DNA of 64,000 nt from JAAFIM01 sp964467315 (GCA_964467315.1 CAYXSA010000008.1:1-64000); one strand, 5' to 3'; shown: positions 1 to 8,283, counted from the stretch's first letter. Made by a program: numbers and translations. The notes: generated from the letters alone by a model not told the origin.

Positions 1-490
1 GAGTCTACCTAAAAAAAAAGGGACCGATTTTCGGAGTCTACCTAAAAAAAAAAGGGACCGATTTTCGGAGTCTACCTAAAAAAAAAGGGACCGATTTTCG
101 GAGTCTACCTAAAAAAAAAGAGACCGATTTTCGGAGTCTACCTAAAAAAAAGAGACCGATTTTCGGAGTCTACAGGCTTTTCCTACAGGCTATCTGTAAC
201 GTTTTTTATTAAAAATAAAAGTCTTAAAAAAAAGAAAAAAATTGCGCGAAAAAAGAAAAAAAAGGGACTGATTTTCGGAGTCTACAGGCTTTTTCTACAG
301 GCTATCTGTAACGTTTTTTATTAAAAATAAAAGTCTTAAAAAAAGAAAAAAATTGCGCGAAAAAAGAAAAAAAAAAGGGACCGATTTTCGGAGTCTACAG
401 GCTTTTCCTACAGGCTATCTGTAACGTTTTTTATTAAAAATAAAAGTCTTAAAAAAAAGAAAAAAATTGCGCGGAAAAAGAAAAAAATAG
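1..490. repeat. Nested tandem repeat array at the left edge
   Basis: Five short units of 32-34 bp (starts at 1, 34, 68, 101 and 134) each run GAGTCTACCT, an A-tract, then GGGACCGATTTTCG with small changes. They are followed by two complete long units of 112-113 bp (166-277, 278-390) and a third that decays near 488. The long units share both ends with the short ones but carry an insert with TACAGGCT, TATCTGTAACG and GTCTTAAAAA. The array probably continues left of the window. No coding potential is seen. It may be recombination-prone non-coding DNA; the function is unknown. Confidence 0.9.
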
Positions 491-551
491 CCCCAAGGGG
501 GCGTTATCTTCTTAACCGTAGGCAAGCGCGATAGCGCGCAGCCTGCGGAAA

Positions 552-667
552 CGCGAGAGGGATAGAAGCGGAACCAGCCCGTAGCCGCTTCAGCGGCAAG
601 GGCTGATGGAGCGAATAGCCCGACGCAAGCAGTAGCCACAGGCTGCTGCGAAGCGGCTCGCCAAAAA
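552..667 (-). repeat. Family A dispersed element, degenerate copy
   Basis: It begins with GCGAGAGGGATAG, has GCGAATAGCCCGAC in the middle and ends CTCGCCAAAAA. These match the family A landmarks GCGTGAGGGATAG, ATAGCCCGACC and GGCACGCCCAAAA with several changes. A block just before it (486-540, AATAGCCCCAA...TAACCGTAGGC) recurs at 24661-24705 beside another family A copy. Confidence 0.6.
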
Positions 668-707
668 CAAAAAAGCTTTGATAACCAATAACCTATGAAT
701 AAAACGT

Positions 708-784
708 AATTACGCCATCACGTACATACGGCATTACGTTGTTACGTCATCACGTAATGACGTAATTACGGCACGACGTAACGA
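708..784. repeat. Family B ACGT array without palindrome partner
   Basis: A run of ACGT or ACG-like cores spaced mostly 8 bp apart (ACGTACAT, ACGTTGTT, ACGTCATC, ACGTAATG) lies upstream of the tryptophan dioxygenase gene. The GCCTAAATA palindrome that accompanies most family B copies is not present here. Confidence 0.7.
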
Positions 785-839
785 AAGAAGAGCGCAGACG
801 AAACGCAGCCCCTTTTGCCCCATTCTGCCAATAAAACTG

Positions 840-847
840 TAGCTTTG
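840..847 (+). promoter_or_regulatory. Putative promoter -7 box of kynA
   Basis: TAGCTTTG fits the Bacteroidota -7 consensus TAnnTTTG and lies 25 nt before the ATG at 873. A TTTTG stands about 22 bp further upstream, where the weak -33 element is expected. Confidence 0.5.
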
Positions 848-872
848 CGCTTTTCCGAAAATGTAAGCGATT

Positions 873-1901
873 ATGAAAAACTCATGGACAGGCAAGGAGC
901 AGTATTATGGCGACTATTTGGGCTTGGACAAAATCCTAAGCGCACAACACACCGAGAGCGAAGCGCGGGGCGTGGAGGCGCATGATGAATTGCTATTTAT
1001 CATCGTGCATCAGGCGTATGAGCTTTGGTTTAAGCAGTTGATGCACGAGCTGGAATCCATCATCGCCATCTTCGAGCGACCCGCCGTCGACGACAATGCG
1101 CCCGATATGCAGACGGCTGCGCATCGCCTTAATCGCATGGTCGAAATCTGGAAATTGCTCGTCGAACAAGTCCGAATAATGGAGACGATGACGGCGATGG
1201 ATTTTCTCGATTTCCGCGACTTGCTCACGCCTGCTTCGGGTTTTCAGAGCTTTCAATTTCGCTGTTTTGAGGCGCGCATGGGTTTGCGTATGGAGCATCG
1301 TTTTGCGCGGGAGTACTACCAACAACAGCTGCGGGAAGAACATTTGGAGATGATTCGGCGCTCTGAAAGCGGTGTTGCGCTCTTCGATTTGGTAGAAAAA
1401 TGGCTGGAACGTATGCCCTTTTTTGAGCCAAAATTTTGGGAAGGCACCGACTTTTGGGCGAGTTACAAACAGGTTTTTTCCGAAGGTCTGACGGAGGGCG
1501 AAGCTGCGCGAATATCTACTGCCGAGCTCGAAAATTTCTTCTTTGCTACGGGCGAGCGCGAAGGCGTGCGCCTCTCGCCTGCCGCCTGCCGAGCTGCATT
1601 ATTTATCAATTTATACCGAGAATTTCCGCTCCTACAGCTCCCTTTTCAGTTGATTAGCAAGCTATTAGAGATGGACGAACTTATGTCTACTTGGCGCTAT
1701 CGCCATTGGATTATGGTACGCCGCATGATAGGGATGCGCTCTGGCACGGGCGGTTCTTCGGGCGCTGGCTACCTCAAAGGCGCGATGGAAAGCCACCAAA
1801 TTTTTAAGGATTTTTCGCGCCTCGCTACCTTCCTTTTGCCCCGCCGTCGCCTGCCCAGCCTACCCAACGAACTACGTCAAAAGCTCTCCTTTACGATATA
1901 A
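873..1901 (+). CDS. kynA: Tryptophan 2,3-dioxygenase
   Basis: This haem enzyme oxidises L-tryptophan to N-formylkynurenine, the first step of the kynurenine pathway, in the cytoplasm. The family signature HQAYELWFKQ lies near residue 46, and the proximal haem-ligand histidine is probably in WRYRHWIMV near residue 278. The substrate-binding GTGGSSGAGYL loop follows. At 342 aa it is longer than many bacterial homologues (about 280-300 aa), with extra sequence mainly at the C-terminus. The ATG at 873 sits 25 nt after a TAGCTTTG box and precedes the first family motif correctly. No other kynurenine-pathway gene lies nearby, so the gene appears to be monocistronic. A degenerate family A repeat follows the stop by about 15 nt. 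Confidence 0.95.
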   Translation: MKNSWTGKEQYYGDYLGLDKILSAQHTESEARGVEAHDELLFIIVHQAYELWFKQLMHELESIIAIFERPAVDDNAPDMQTAAHRLNRMVEIWKLLVEQVRIMETMTAMDFLDFRDLLTPASGFQSFQFRCFEARMGLRMEHRFAREYYQQQLREEHLEMIRRSESGVALFDLVEKWLERMPFFEPKFWEGTDFWASYKQVFSEGLTEGEAARISTAELENFFFATGEREGVRLSPAACRAALFINLYREFPLLQLPFQLISKLLEMDELMSTWRYRHWIMVRRMIGMRSGTGGSSGAGYLKGAMESHQIFKDFSRLATFLLPRRRLPSLPNELRQKLSFTI

Positions 1902-1915
1902 TTTTCTATTTTTAT

Positions 1916-2053
1916 TTGGGCGTGCCCGCCGCCCCCACGGCGTGCGCAAAGCGCACTTGTTTAAAGGGGCGGCGGTCGCGTGTTGCGGGGTTGTAGTATG
2001 CGGGCAGCGCTCATGAGCGCTGCCCGCATACCGCGCCGCTCACGGCGCGCCCC
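1916..2053 (+). repeat. Family A dispersed element, degenerate copy
   Basis: It starts TTTGGGCGTGCCC 14 nt after the kynA stop, and its P2 hairpin ends GGCGGTCG, but the usual GGTCGGGCTAT is replaced by GGTCGCGTG. A strong palindrome (GCGGGCAGCGCT / AGCGCTGCCCGC, 2000-2027) takes the P3 position. The 3' CCCTCACGC end is not recognisable. Confidence 0.6.
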
Positions 2054-2128
2054 TCCACCCGCTCACGCGGCAGACAGCCCACAAAGCAGGGCTTTTTTCT
2101 CCATCACCGACATTTTTTTATTTGCGCT

Positions 2129-2791
2129 ATGAACAAGTTTTTTTTCTTCTTTCTCACATTTTTTGGCTTTTTGCAGGCTGTATCCGCACAAAATAGCCGC
2201 TACGCTGTAGAGGTCGGCGCTTTCGCCGAAGGCGTAGACCTTAGCTACTTCCGCAAGCTCGATTATACAGTCTACGAAAGTGTCGATGTTAATACCATTT
2301 TTCATTACTACATCGACGTACAAGACGAAAGCGAAGGCGCACGCGTGCGCGAAACAGCCCGCAATGCAGGACACAAATACGCCCGCATCGTCGACTTCGA
2401 CCAAATCGCCGCCCAATGCGCTACCCAATGCGGCTATCAACCCCGTAAAATTACCCAATCAGGCAACCCCTCTACGATGAAAATCGTAGACAACCCCGCC
2501 AAACCCAGCCGAAAAACTACCACTACCACCAGCTCCGAACGCCCCCGCAAAACCTCCACCACCATCGAGCCCAAGCCCAGTACCGCCACCAATACCCAAA
2601 CCGACCCCAATCCTCGCCCTCAACGCACACCCAAAGACAAAAAAACTAACACTAACACTACCGCTACGACCAATCCCAGCAACGATAATACCCAAACTGA
2701 CCCCACACCCAGCCCCAAATCCGCCCCGCGAAAGTACAAAACCGTCTTCGACAAAGAAGCAGGCAAGTATATCCGCGTCTACCAAGACTAA
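2129..2791 (+). CDS. Secreted protein with SPOR-like N-terminal part and Thr/Pro/Asn-rich tail
   Basis: This 220-residue protein has a signal peptide (Met-Asn-Lys then a Phe-rich hydrophobic stretch, cleavage probably after VSAQ near residue 21). Residues 24-100 start YAVEVGAF and end in a YARIVDFD-like segment, which resembles SPOR-type peptidoglycan-binding repeats of Bacteroidota; this is a pattern match, not proven. Residues 115-200 are low complexity: runs of Thr, Pro, Asn and Lys with TNTQTDPNP and DNTQTDPTP as near repeats. A short basic tail FDKEAGKYIRVYQD ends the protein. It precedes an outer-membrane protein gene by 55 bp on the same strand, so the two may be co-transcribed. The protein is probably periplasmic. 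The function is unknown. Confidence 0.7.
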   Translation: MNKFFFFFLTFFGFLQAVSAQNSRYAVEVGAFAEGVDLSYFRKLDYTVYESVDVNTIFHYYIDVQDESEGARVRETARNAGHKYARIVDFDQIAAQCATQCGYQPRKITQSGNPSTMKIVDNPAKPSRKTTTTTSSERPRKTSTTIEPKPSTATNTQTDPNPRPQRTPKDKKTNTNTTATTNPSNDNTQTDPTPSPKSAPRKYKTVFDKEAGKYIRVYQD

Positions 2792-2846
2792 AAAACCAAA
2801 GGACTATTTCTATTCATAAAACCACACTAATTTTCCCAAATTTCCT

Positions 2847-3689
2847 ATGACCGCTATGACCACTTTTTTCCGCTCCACTCTGCTCCTTCTTGCCTTTTCT
2901 GCTGCCGCTACCGCCTCGGCGCAAGAGCCAGAAAAAATCAACAGCAAAGAAGATTATACTATCAACACCGACCGCCCCAGCGTCGCCTACGCCTGCAATA
3001 TCGTCCCCGTTGGCGCTTTCCAGTTCGAGCTCGGCTACCAATTTGCTCGCAGCAGCCTTCGCAATTTCGACGTGCAAGAATACAGCCACGTTATGCCCAA
3101 TATCACCTTCCGCACAGGGCTTACCCCGCGCTGGGAGGCTTTCCTGAGCTGGGATGTGCTCGGCTCGCGCACCGTCGTCGCAGGACAAGAAATCGATAAA
3201 AGCTTCTCCTCCAATGCCCTCACCGTTGGCACACGCTTTAGTATCTTCGATAAAGCCGAAGGCAATCGCCCCCAACTCGCCTTCTTCGGCGCGGTTTCTC
3301 TCCCTTACACCCTGCCCAGCGCCCAGCGTCAAAACGCCAGCCTTAGCAGTTTTTTCCGATTTTCTGCCCAACACGAATGGGGAAATATCTCCTTTTTCTA
3401 TAATCTCGGCGCCAATTTCTCGGAAGAACGCGATGGCATAAATACCTATTTGCAGACCACGCCCACGATTATCGTCGGCGCAGGCTGCCCCGTCGCAGGC
3501 AATTTAGCCGCCTACGTCGAAGCCTACAATTACATGCCCCTGCGCAATTTCGTCTATCGGCAGGGCTTCGACGGCGGCTTCACCTACACCATCAAACGCC
3601 GCATTTTGCTCGACCTCGTCGGCGGCATAGAATTCGATAAAGACGCCGTTATGCCTTATTTTACCGTCGGTTTCTCTGCCTGTCTGTAG
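2847..3689 (+). CDS. Putative outer-membrane beta-barrel protein (MetA/phenol-degradation transporter-like)
   Basis: The 280-residue protein has a signal peptide (residues 1-25, ending ATASAQ). The mature start YTINTDRPSVAY...VPVGAFQFELGY follows the pattern TDRPS...P.G.fQ.E.G of the family named putative MetA-pathway of phenol degradation (PF13557), which are outer-membrane barrels. Alternating hydrophobic and polar strands with aromatic ends continue to a terminal VGFSACL. The name of the family does not establish a role in phenol metabolism; in Bacteroidota such proteins are usually unassigned. An ATG at 2856 (second Met) is an alternative start. A strong inverted repeat follows the stop. 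Confidence 0.75.
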   Translation: MTAMTTFFRSTLLLLAFSAAATASAQEPEKINSKEDYTINTDRPSVAYACNIVPVGAFQFELGYQFARSSLRNFDVQEYSHVMPNITFRTGLTPRWEAFLSWDVLGSRTVVAGQEIDKSFSSNALTVGTRFSIFDKAEGNRPQLAFFGAVSLPYTLPSAQRQNASLSSFFRFSAQHEWGNISFFYNLGANFSEERDGINTYLQTTPTIIVGAGCPVAGNLAAYVEAYNYMPLRNFVYRQGFDGGFTYTIKRRILLDLVGGIEFDKDAVMPYFTVGFSACL

Positions 3690-3695
3690 GTTTTT

Positions 3696-3790
3696 TTTGG
3701 GGCCTGCCGCCGCGCCCCTGTAGAGCCATAGCATGCTACGGCTCCGCCGCCTTTCGCGGCGTGCGGGGAGCGGCGGCAGGCCCCAAAAAA
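3696..3790 (+). repeat. Large inverted repeat, family A-like variant
   Basis: The outer arms GGGGCCTGCCGCC and GGCGGCAGGCCCC are perfectly complementary and are flanked by T and A tracts; an inner hairpin AGCCATAGCATGCTACGGCT lies between them. It shares the GCCTGCC and GCATGCTACGGCT modules with family A but lacks the GGTCGGGCTAT and CCCTCACGC blocks. It could work as a bidirectional terminator between the barrel gene and purB. Confidence 0.65.
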
Positions 3791-3821
3791 ATGCAAAAAT
3801 AATCCTTCTCAGCTCCATAAA

Positions 3822-5186
3822 ATGCACCACCCCATATCCCCGCTCGATGGTCGCTATGCTGACCGCTTGCAAGCACAGCAGCAGTATTTTTCGGAATTTG
3901 CGCTCATGCGCGCCCGCTGCGAAATCGAAGTCCGCTACCTGCTCGCCCTCGACGAAGCAGGCTATTTTGAGCCGCTCACAGCAGACGAAAAGCGGCGTAT
4001 TTTCGACCTTATCGCCAATTTTTCCGACTCGGATTATGTTGCCATCAAGCAGATAGAAAATACGACCCGCCACGACGTAAAGAGCTGCGAAATGTTCTTG
4101 CGCGAGCGCCTACAACTCGCCCAGCCCAATCTCATACACTTCGCCCTTACGTCGGAAGATGTGAATAATCTCGCCTACAGCATCTTGCTGCGCGACTATC
4201 TGAGCAATCTGCAACTGCCCCAAATCGCTACGCTTTTGCGGCAGCTTTGCAGCCTTGCCGAGCAATGGGCGGCTATTCCCTTTCCCACCCGCACGCACGG
4301 ACAAAAGGCGACACCCTCAACGGCAGGCAAAGAAATTGCCGTTTTTATCAATCGGCTCACACGCTACTACGAGCAGCTTGCGGCGTTTCGTTTTAGCGGC
4401 AAATTTAGCGGCGCAGTAGGCAACTACTCCGCGATGATGGCGGCACTGCCACAGGTCGATTGGCTGGCTTTTTCGCAAAATTTTATCGCCTCTTTGCAGT
4501 TGGATTTCAACCTCTGTACGACCCAAATCGAAGACCACGACCATTTTGCGGACTACTTCAATCTGACGCGGCAGGTCAATAATATCGTTGCGGATTTGAA
4601 CGTAGATTGCTGGCTCTATATCTCCCGCGATTTGTTTAGCGAGCGCACGCAGGCGGGCGAAGTCGGCTCTTCGACCATGCCGCATAAAGTCAACCCCATC
4701 AATTTTGAAAACAGCGAAGGCAACATTGCCATAGCCAATAGCCTATTGGCGATGATGTCCGACAAGCTCACCCGCTCGCGTATGCAGCGCGATTTGTCGG
4801 ATTCTACCGTACAGCGCAATATGGGTGTAGCCTTGTCGCATAGTTTTTTGGCGATAAGTGAGAGTTTGCGCGGTCTGCAAAAGCTACAAATCAATGCGCA
4901 AAACTGCCTTAACGAGCTGCAAAATTCGCCCGAATTGCTTGCCGAACCCATACAGACAATCCTCAAACTCGTAGGTGTCGCCGACCCTTACGAGCTACTG
5001 AAAAAGCATACACGCGGACAAAAAACCAGCCGCGAACACCTGCTACAGCTTGTCGATTCTTTGCCCGAATTGTCGGAGGAATTGCGGCAACAAATTCAGC
5101 AGCTTAGACCCGAAAACTACTTGGGCGATGCGGAGCGTATCTGCGCCCTCGTCGTAGAGAAAGCGCGCAAATTGGTAGGGGCTTAG
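3822..5186 (+). CDS. purB: Adenylosuccinate lyase
   Basis: PurB cleaves fumarate from SAICAR (de novo purine step 8) and from adenylosuccinate (AMP formation). The 454-residue protein begins MHHPISPLDGRYADRLQ, as in the E. coli-type PurB subgroup. The superfamily signature SSTMPHKVNP lies at residues 282-291 and includes the flexible-loop catalytic serine; the TSEDVNN segment near residue 108 belongs to the active site. The length matches the family. The start codon is well supported by the conserved N-terminus. It is the first of nine purine genes in this window but stands alone, flanked by a large inverted repeat upstream and an ACGT array 3 nt after the stop. Confidence 0.95.
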   Translation: MHHPISPLDGRYADRLQAQQQYFSEFALMRARCEIEVRYLLALDEAGYFEPLTADEKRRIFDLIANFSDSDYVAIKQIENTTRHDVKSCEMFLRERLQLAQPNLIHFALTSEDVNNLAYSILLRDYLSNLQLPQIATLLRQLCSLAEQWAAIPFPTRTHGQKATPSTAGKEIAVFINRLTRYYEQLAAFRFSGKFSGAVGNYSAMMAALPQVDWLAFSQNFIASLQLDFNLCTTQIEDHDHFADYFNLTRQVNNIVADLNVDCWLYISRDLFSERTQAGEVGSSTMPHKVNPINFENSEGNIAIANSLLAMMSDKLTRSRMQRDLSDSTVQRNMGVALSHSFLAISESLRGLQKLQINAQNCLNELQNSPELLAEPIQTILKLVGVADPYELLKKHTRGQKTSREHLLQLVDSLPELSEELRQQIQQLRPENYLGDAERICALVVEKARKLVGA

Positions 5187-5188
5187 GC

Positions 5189-5240
5189 TATTACGTCGTT
5201 ACGTCATCACGTATATACGTCATTATGTAATGACGTAGAG
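5189..5240. repeat. Family B ACGT array (left side of the R-M module)
   Basis: ACGT cores at 8-bp steps (ACGTCGTT, ACGTCATC, ACGTATAT, ACGTCATT) start 3 nt after the purB stop. Together with the array plus palindrome at 6949-7030 it brackets the AT-rich restriction-modification genes. Confidence 0.75.
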
Positions 5241-5267
5241 TTAAAAGTGTACTAAATTTATTTTTAC

Positions 5268-5306
5268 AAAAAAAGAATACTATTGTATTCTTTTTTTGTA
5301 TATTTG
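5268..5306 (+). promoter_or_regulatory. Inverted-repeat operator and leaderless promoter of the methyltransferase gene
   Basis: The 13-bp arms AAAAAAAGAATAC (5268-5280) and GTATTCTTTTTTT (5285-5297) are perfectly complementary around a 4-nt spacer. They directly precede a -7 box TATATTTG at 5299-5306. Transcription would start at or next to the ATG at 5311, giving a leaderless message. The inverted repeat is a natural binding site for a regulator, possibly the controller protein encoded at 6638-6886. Confidence 0.55.
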
Positions 5307-5310
5307 CAAT

Positions 5311-6018
5311 ATGTTTTACTACTACGGGCGAAAAAAACAAATTGCAAAACATTATCCATCTCCCAATTTCGATACGATTATCGAGCCATTTGCGGGAGCG
5401 GCTTCTTATGCGCTTTTTGGAGATAACTGGAAAAAGAGAGTTATCTTAATTGAAAAAGATACTAAAGTTTTTGCCATCTGGGAATGGCTCATAAAAAGCG
5501 CAACAAAAGAAGAAATTTTAAAATTACCTGATTTGCAGGTAGGGGAAAAAAGTTCGGAGTTTCTACATATTATCCATGCTGCTACGAAAATGGCTTTTCA
5601 TTTCAAGACCATCAAGGTTACCCCAATTCTTGAAAGAAATTGGGAGATTAGCAAAAGGTGTATGGCAGAAAACGTTCAAAAAATAAAGCACTGGGAAATA
5701 ATCTGCGAAGACTACACAAAAGCGCCAGACATTGAAGCTACTTGGTTTATAGACCCTCCTTATAAAGGAGAGGCTGGCTTGGGCTACAAACAATCTAGTA
5801 AATTGATAGACTATAACTTTTTGGCTGCTTGGGCTTTAAAAAGAAAAGGAGAACTCATTTTTTGCGAAGGCGAAAAAGGTGATTACCTTCCCTTTGAGCA
5901 TCTAATGGAGTTAAAAGGTGTCGCAGGAAAGGCGAGCAAAGAAAAAATATATTACCAAACTAATCACATTAAAAGCAGGCCTGCCGATTTATTTAGTGAA
6001 GTGCAACAGCTTTTCTAA
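5311..6018 (+). CDS. DNA adenine methyltransferase (D12/Dam class) of a type II R-M system
   Basis: This enzyme transfers a methyl group from S-adenosylmethionine to adenine N6 in its recognition site and so protects the host from the neighbouring nuclease. The SAM-binding motif EPFAGAASYALFG lies near residue 25 and the catalytic DPPY at residue 148, in the order typical of the D12 (alpha) class. The N-terminal FYYYGRKKQIAKHY resembles the K..P.Y start of that class. I chose the ATG at 5311; the TTG at 5296 lies in the promoter. The gene is convergent with the nuclease gene, and their 3' ends overlap by 30 bp. It is AT-rich compared with its neighbours, which suggests acquisition. Confidence 0.85.
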   Translation: MFYYYGRKKQIAKHYPSPNFDTIIEPFAGAASYALFGDNWKKRVILIEKDTKVFAIWEWLIKSATKEEILKLPDLQVGEKSSEFLHIIHAATKMAFHFKTIKVTPILERNWEISKRCMAENVQKIKHWEIICEDYTKAPDIEATWFIDPPYKGEAGLGYKQSSKLIDYNFLAAWALKRKGELIFCEGEKGDYLPFEHLMELKGVAGKASKEKIYYQTNHIKSRPADLFSEVQQLF

Positions 6019-6669
6019 CTTGGCGATATAGTCTTTTTGGTTAAGAAGCACCACCCAACCCTTGCCCATTTTTTCTTTACCACTTTTTATCATTCCTGTA
6101 ACCTTTGTATTTCGTCCTGTTGTTCCAGATATCGCCCCCCAATCCGAAGAGCTAAGCTGGTCAGAATAAAAAACACCAACAATATTCGGGAAATAAAAAC
6201 CGTTTTTAAGGTCAACAAAATCCCATAAAAATCCTAACAAGCGGTCTACGTCTTGGTGATGGGCTTGCCAAGTTATTCCTGATAGTTCTGCAAGCCTTTG
6301 TTGTCCAGCTTTTAGCTTGCTCCCTTTAGTTATGTTTCCGATGGTGCCTTTTATTTCAAGTCCATTTGGATAGTTCCGTAATTCTGCCTCTGTTGCCTTG
6401 ATACCTGCCAGCGGAATTATATCAGGATAGCCTTTTTCAATAGGATTTATAGCAGAGCCTGTAGTCGATTTAACGATTTTATCGCAAAAAATAGCACCTA
6501 CAACAGCACCCATAGTTTTGAAATCAACGCTTTTGTAAAGCGCTTCAGGCAAAATTGCCAAAAAAGCATTGGTACTTTCGACGGCCTCCAAGACGTTTTG
6601 TGCAGAAATATCGAAACCAACATTTTTAGAAAATAGGCTATTGATTAGGTATGTGCTTGGTGTGGTCAT
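5989..6669 (-). CDS. Putative type II restriction endonuclease (PD-(D/E)XK fold)
   Basis: The 226-residue protein has YPDIIPL at residues 81-87 and LEIKGT at 104-109. This is the spacing and sequence of a PD...(D/E)XK nuclease active site (Asp83, Glu105, Lys107). It lies between a D12 adenine methyltransferase (convergent, 30-bp overlap) and an XRE protein of controller size, which makes a restriction enzyme the most probable role. The recognition sequence cannot be read from the sequence. Its start at 6669 lies inside the 3' end of the controller gene (32-bp overlap), so the two are translationally linked. The gene is AT-rich. Confidence 0.7.
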   Translation of the reverse strand: MTTPSTYLINSLFSKNVGFDISAQNVLEAVESTNAFLAILPEALYKSVDFKTMGAVVGAIFCDKIVKSTTGSAINPIEKGYPDIIPLAGIKATEAELRNYPNGLEIKGTIGNITKGSKLKAGQQRLAELSGITWQAHHQDVDRLLGFLWDFVDLKNGFYFPNIVGVFYSDQLSSSDWGAISGTTGRNTKVTGMIKSGKEKMGKGWVVLLNQKDYIAKLEKLLHFTK

Positions 6670-6886
6670 TTATGTAAAATTCGTTTACTAATTCGATTAG
6701 GCTGACATCAAAAGCTTTTGAAATTTGGCTAAGAACATGGAGAGTAGGCGATTTTAAGCCTCTTTCTATTTGGCTAACATAAGTCCTGTGAATACCTGCT
6801 TTTAGAGCAAAAGCTTCTTGTGAGAATTGCAGCCCTTTTCTTTTATTTGCAATGGTTTTACCTAACTTCTCGTGCAATTTGTCCAT
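6638..6886 (-). CDS. XRE-family controller protein of the R-M system
   Basis: This 82-residue protein is almost entirely one helix-turn-helix domain (IGKTIANKR-like start, SQEAFALKAGIHRTYVSQ for helices 2-3, then IERGLKSPTLHVLSQI). Size and position match C proteins, which delay expression of the restriction enzyme after the system enters a new host. I chose the ATG at 6886, since the open frame upstream has no homology features and runs through a repeat. It precedes the nuclease gene and overlaps it. The likely targets are its own promoter and the inverted repeat at 5268-5297. Confidence 0.75.
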   Translation of the reverse strand: MDKLHEKLGKTIANKRKGLQFSQEAFALKAGIHRTYVSQIERGLKSPTLHVLSQISKAFDVSLIELVNEFYINDHTKHIPNQ

Positions 6887-6948
6887 TTTACAAAGGTCTA
6901 AAAAAGTAGCAACATTTCTAAGACAGCTATAAAATAAAAAACAACTAC

Positions 6949-7030
6949 ACGTATATACGTCATTAAGTAATAACGTAACTAAAAATAAAAAACCGCCTAA
7001 ATAACTGATAATCAGTTGTTTAGGCGGTTT
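6949..7030. repeat. Family B composite border (array plus palindrome)
   Basis: An ACGT array (6949-6977, with one decayed core) is followed by a 40-bp near-perfect palindrome at 6991-7030 with arms AACCGCCTAAATAACTGAT and ATCAGTTGTTTAGGCGGTT. It closes the R-M module on the right. A decayed second palindrome (CCTAAATAACTGATA...TTATTTGTGCGG) lies at 7107-7139. Confidence 0.85.
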
Positions 7031-7172
7031 TATTCGAAACCTGCCACTTTGAATTGCTTCAAGGAATAATGGGAATAATATCGTGTGTCTTGTATTCAAA
7101 AAAATACCTAAATAACTGATAGACAATTATTTGTGCGGTAAAATATAGAGCTATTTGCCCAAAATAAAAACC

Positions 7173-7760
7173 TTACTCTTTGGTAATCTTTTCCACCTCA
7201 GCAGATTTATAAATAAAGATGCTGCCATCTGCTGTTTGGATTTTAACAGACTCACCCATTATTTGCTCGATTATTTCGCCTTTTATGATAGAGCCGTTTT
7301 TCAGATACACTACATCTCTTTTGGAAGCAGGCATGGGGGCTTTATCTTTTTTGTTGTTGGTGTCACTTTTTGAGTTGTCATTGTTATTAGCGTGTTTGTT
7401 ATTATTTTTTACAAACCCAAAAATTAACAATGCAATTCCTAATAAGGAAAGAAAGGCTCCCAAAATAATGCTGACATACCAAAGTATTATCAACCCTAAA
7501 AGCAAAATAACAATACCAGACACCACCAAAATAGTTTTAGTGGCAGTTTCGTTATTTTTTACATTGGGGGTTAGCTTTTTTTTAAGCGATATTTTATTGT
7601 TATTATGCTTTAGTTTTTTCTTGATAGGGGAAATGGGGGAGACAGGATAAGAAATTTTTTCCTCTATTGGTAGAAGAATGATGTGTGTATTGGCACTGAC
7701 ATTTTGATGGAGTGAGGAAACTGCCCAAACAAAGCAGAGATTGATAAAGAGAGGTTTCAA
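7173..7760 (-). CDS. Membrane protein of unknown function with C-terminal KNGSxIxG domain
   Basis: The 195-residue protein has an N-terminal signal peptide (ending VSA near residue 23), a Lys/Asn-rich segment, and two close hydrophobic segments (about residues 75-118) likely to be membrane spans. The C-terminal part VVYLKNGSIIKGEIIEQ...VKIQTADGSIFIY..AEVEKI is a short beta-rich module often seen in Bacteroidota proteins, although I cannot assign it a function. It is AT-rich and lies between the R-M module and an XRE regulator, so it may belong to the same acquired segment. Confidence 0.65.
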   Translation of the reverse strand: MKPLFINLCFVWAVSSLHQNVSANTHIILLPIEEKISYPVSPISPIKKKLKHNNNKISLKKKLTPNVKNNETATKTILVVSGIVILLLGLIILWYVSIILGAFLSLLGIALLIFGFVKNNNKHANNNDNSKSDTNNKKDKAPMPASKRDVVYLKNGSIIKGEIIEQIMGESVKIQTADGSIFIYKSAEVEKITKE

Positions 7761-7870
7761 AACGTATGGTTTTAATTTTTTAATAAGACAAAGGTATAGG
7801 CTTTGCTATGTGCGTCGAAACCCTTATTTTTGTCTGATAAAACTTATTTTTTCTTCAAACAACTAACACG

Positions 7871-8260
7871 ATGCTCATAGGGGATAAAATCAGAAAAATA
7901 CGCGACCTGCGCGGCATGAAGCAGGAAGAGGTAGCCGAAAAGTTGGGCATTACCCCGCAAGCCTACGGAAAAGTAGAGCGGAATGAAACCCGATTAGACG
8001 TAGGTAGATTGCAGCAAATCGCCGATATTTTTGGCATATCGAAAGAGGATTTAGAAAATTTCGACGAGAAAAAAGTATTCGTAAACGACCTTAAAGAATG
8101 CCATAATAGTCAAGGCACTGCCTTAGTCATAAATAATTACAATCTCACGAATCATTACAACGACAATACAGAACTATTAGAAAAAATCATTGCTCAGCAA
8201 CGCGAAGAAATAGAGTTTCTACGCGAGCAGGTCAGGCGCTTGACGCAGGGCGAGAAATAA
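7871..8260 (+). CDS. XRE-family transcriptional regulator
   Basis: Residues 5-62 form a helix-turn-helix of the HTH_3 type (GDKIRKIRDLRGMKQEEVA, LGITPQAYGKVER, NETRLDVGRLQQIADIFG). Residues 95-129 (LEKIIAQQREEIEFLREQV) form a short coiled coil that probably dimerises the protein. The middle VINNYNLTNHYNDN is polar and presumably flexible. This architecture is common among Bacteroidota regulators linked to mobile DNA. It lies 54 bp before a toxin-antitoxin pair on the same strand, but that pair has its own promoter. The target is unknown. Confidence 0.8.
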   Translation: MLIGDKIRKIRDLRGMKQEEVAEKLGITPQAYGKVERNETRLDVGRLQQIADIFGISKEDLENFDEKKVFVNDLKECHNSQGTALVINNYNLTNHYNDNTELLEKIIAQQREEIEFLREQVRRLTQGEK

Positions 8261-8283
8261 GCGAAAAACTGGCTTTTTTGGCG

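Noticed and set aside
1..170. Possible CRISPR array at the left edge
   Set aside because: Units follow each other without unique spacers; the variable part is only A-tract length and a single base. No cas genes are seen.
3696..3790. Insertion-sequence inverted repeats
   Set aside because: The arms are only 95 bp apart with no transposase frame between them, and no target duplication is visible.
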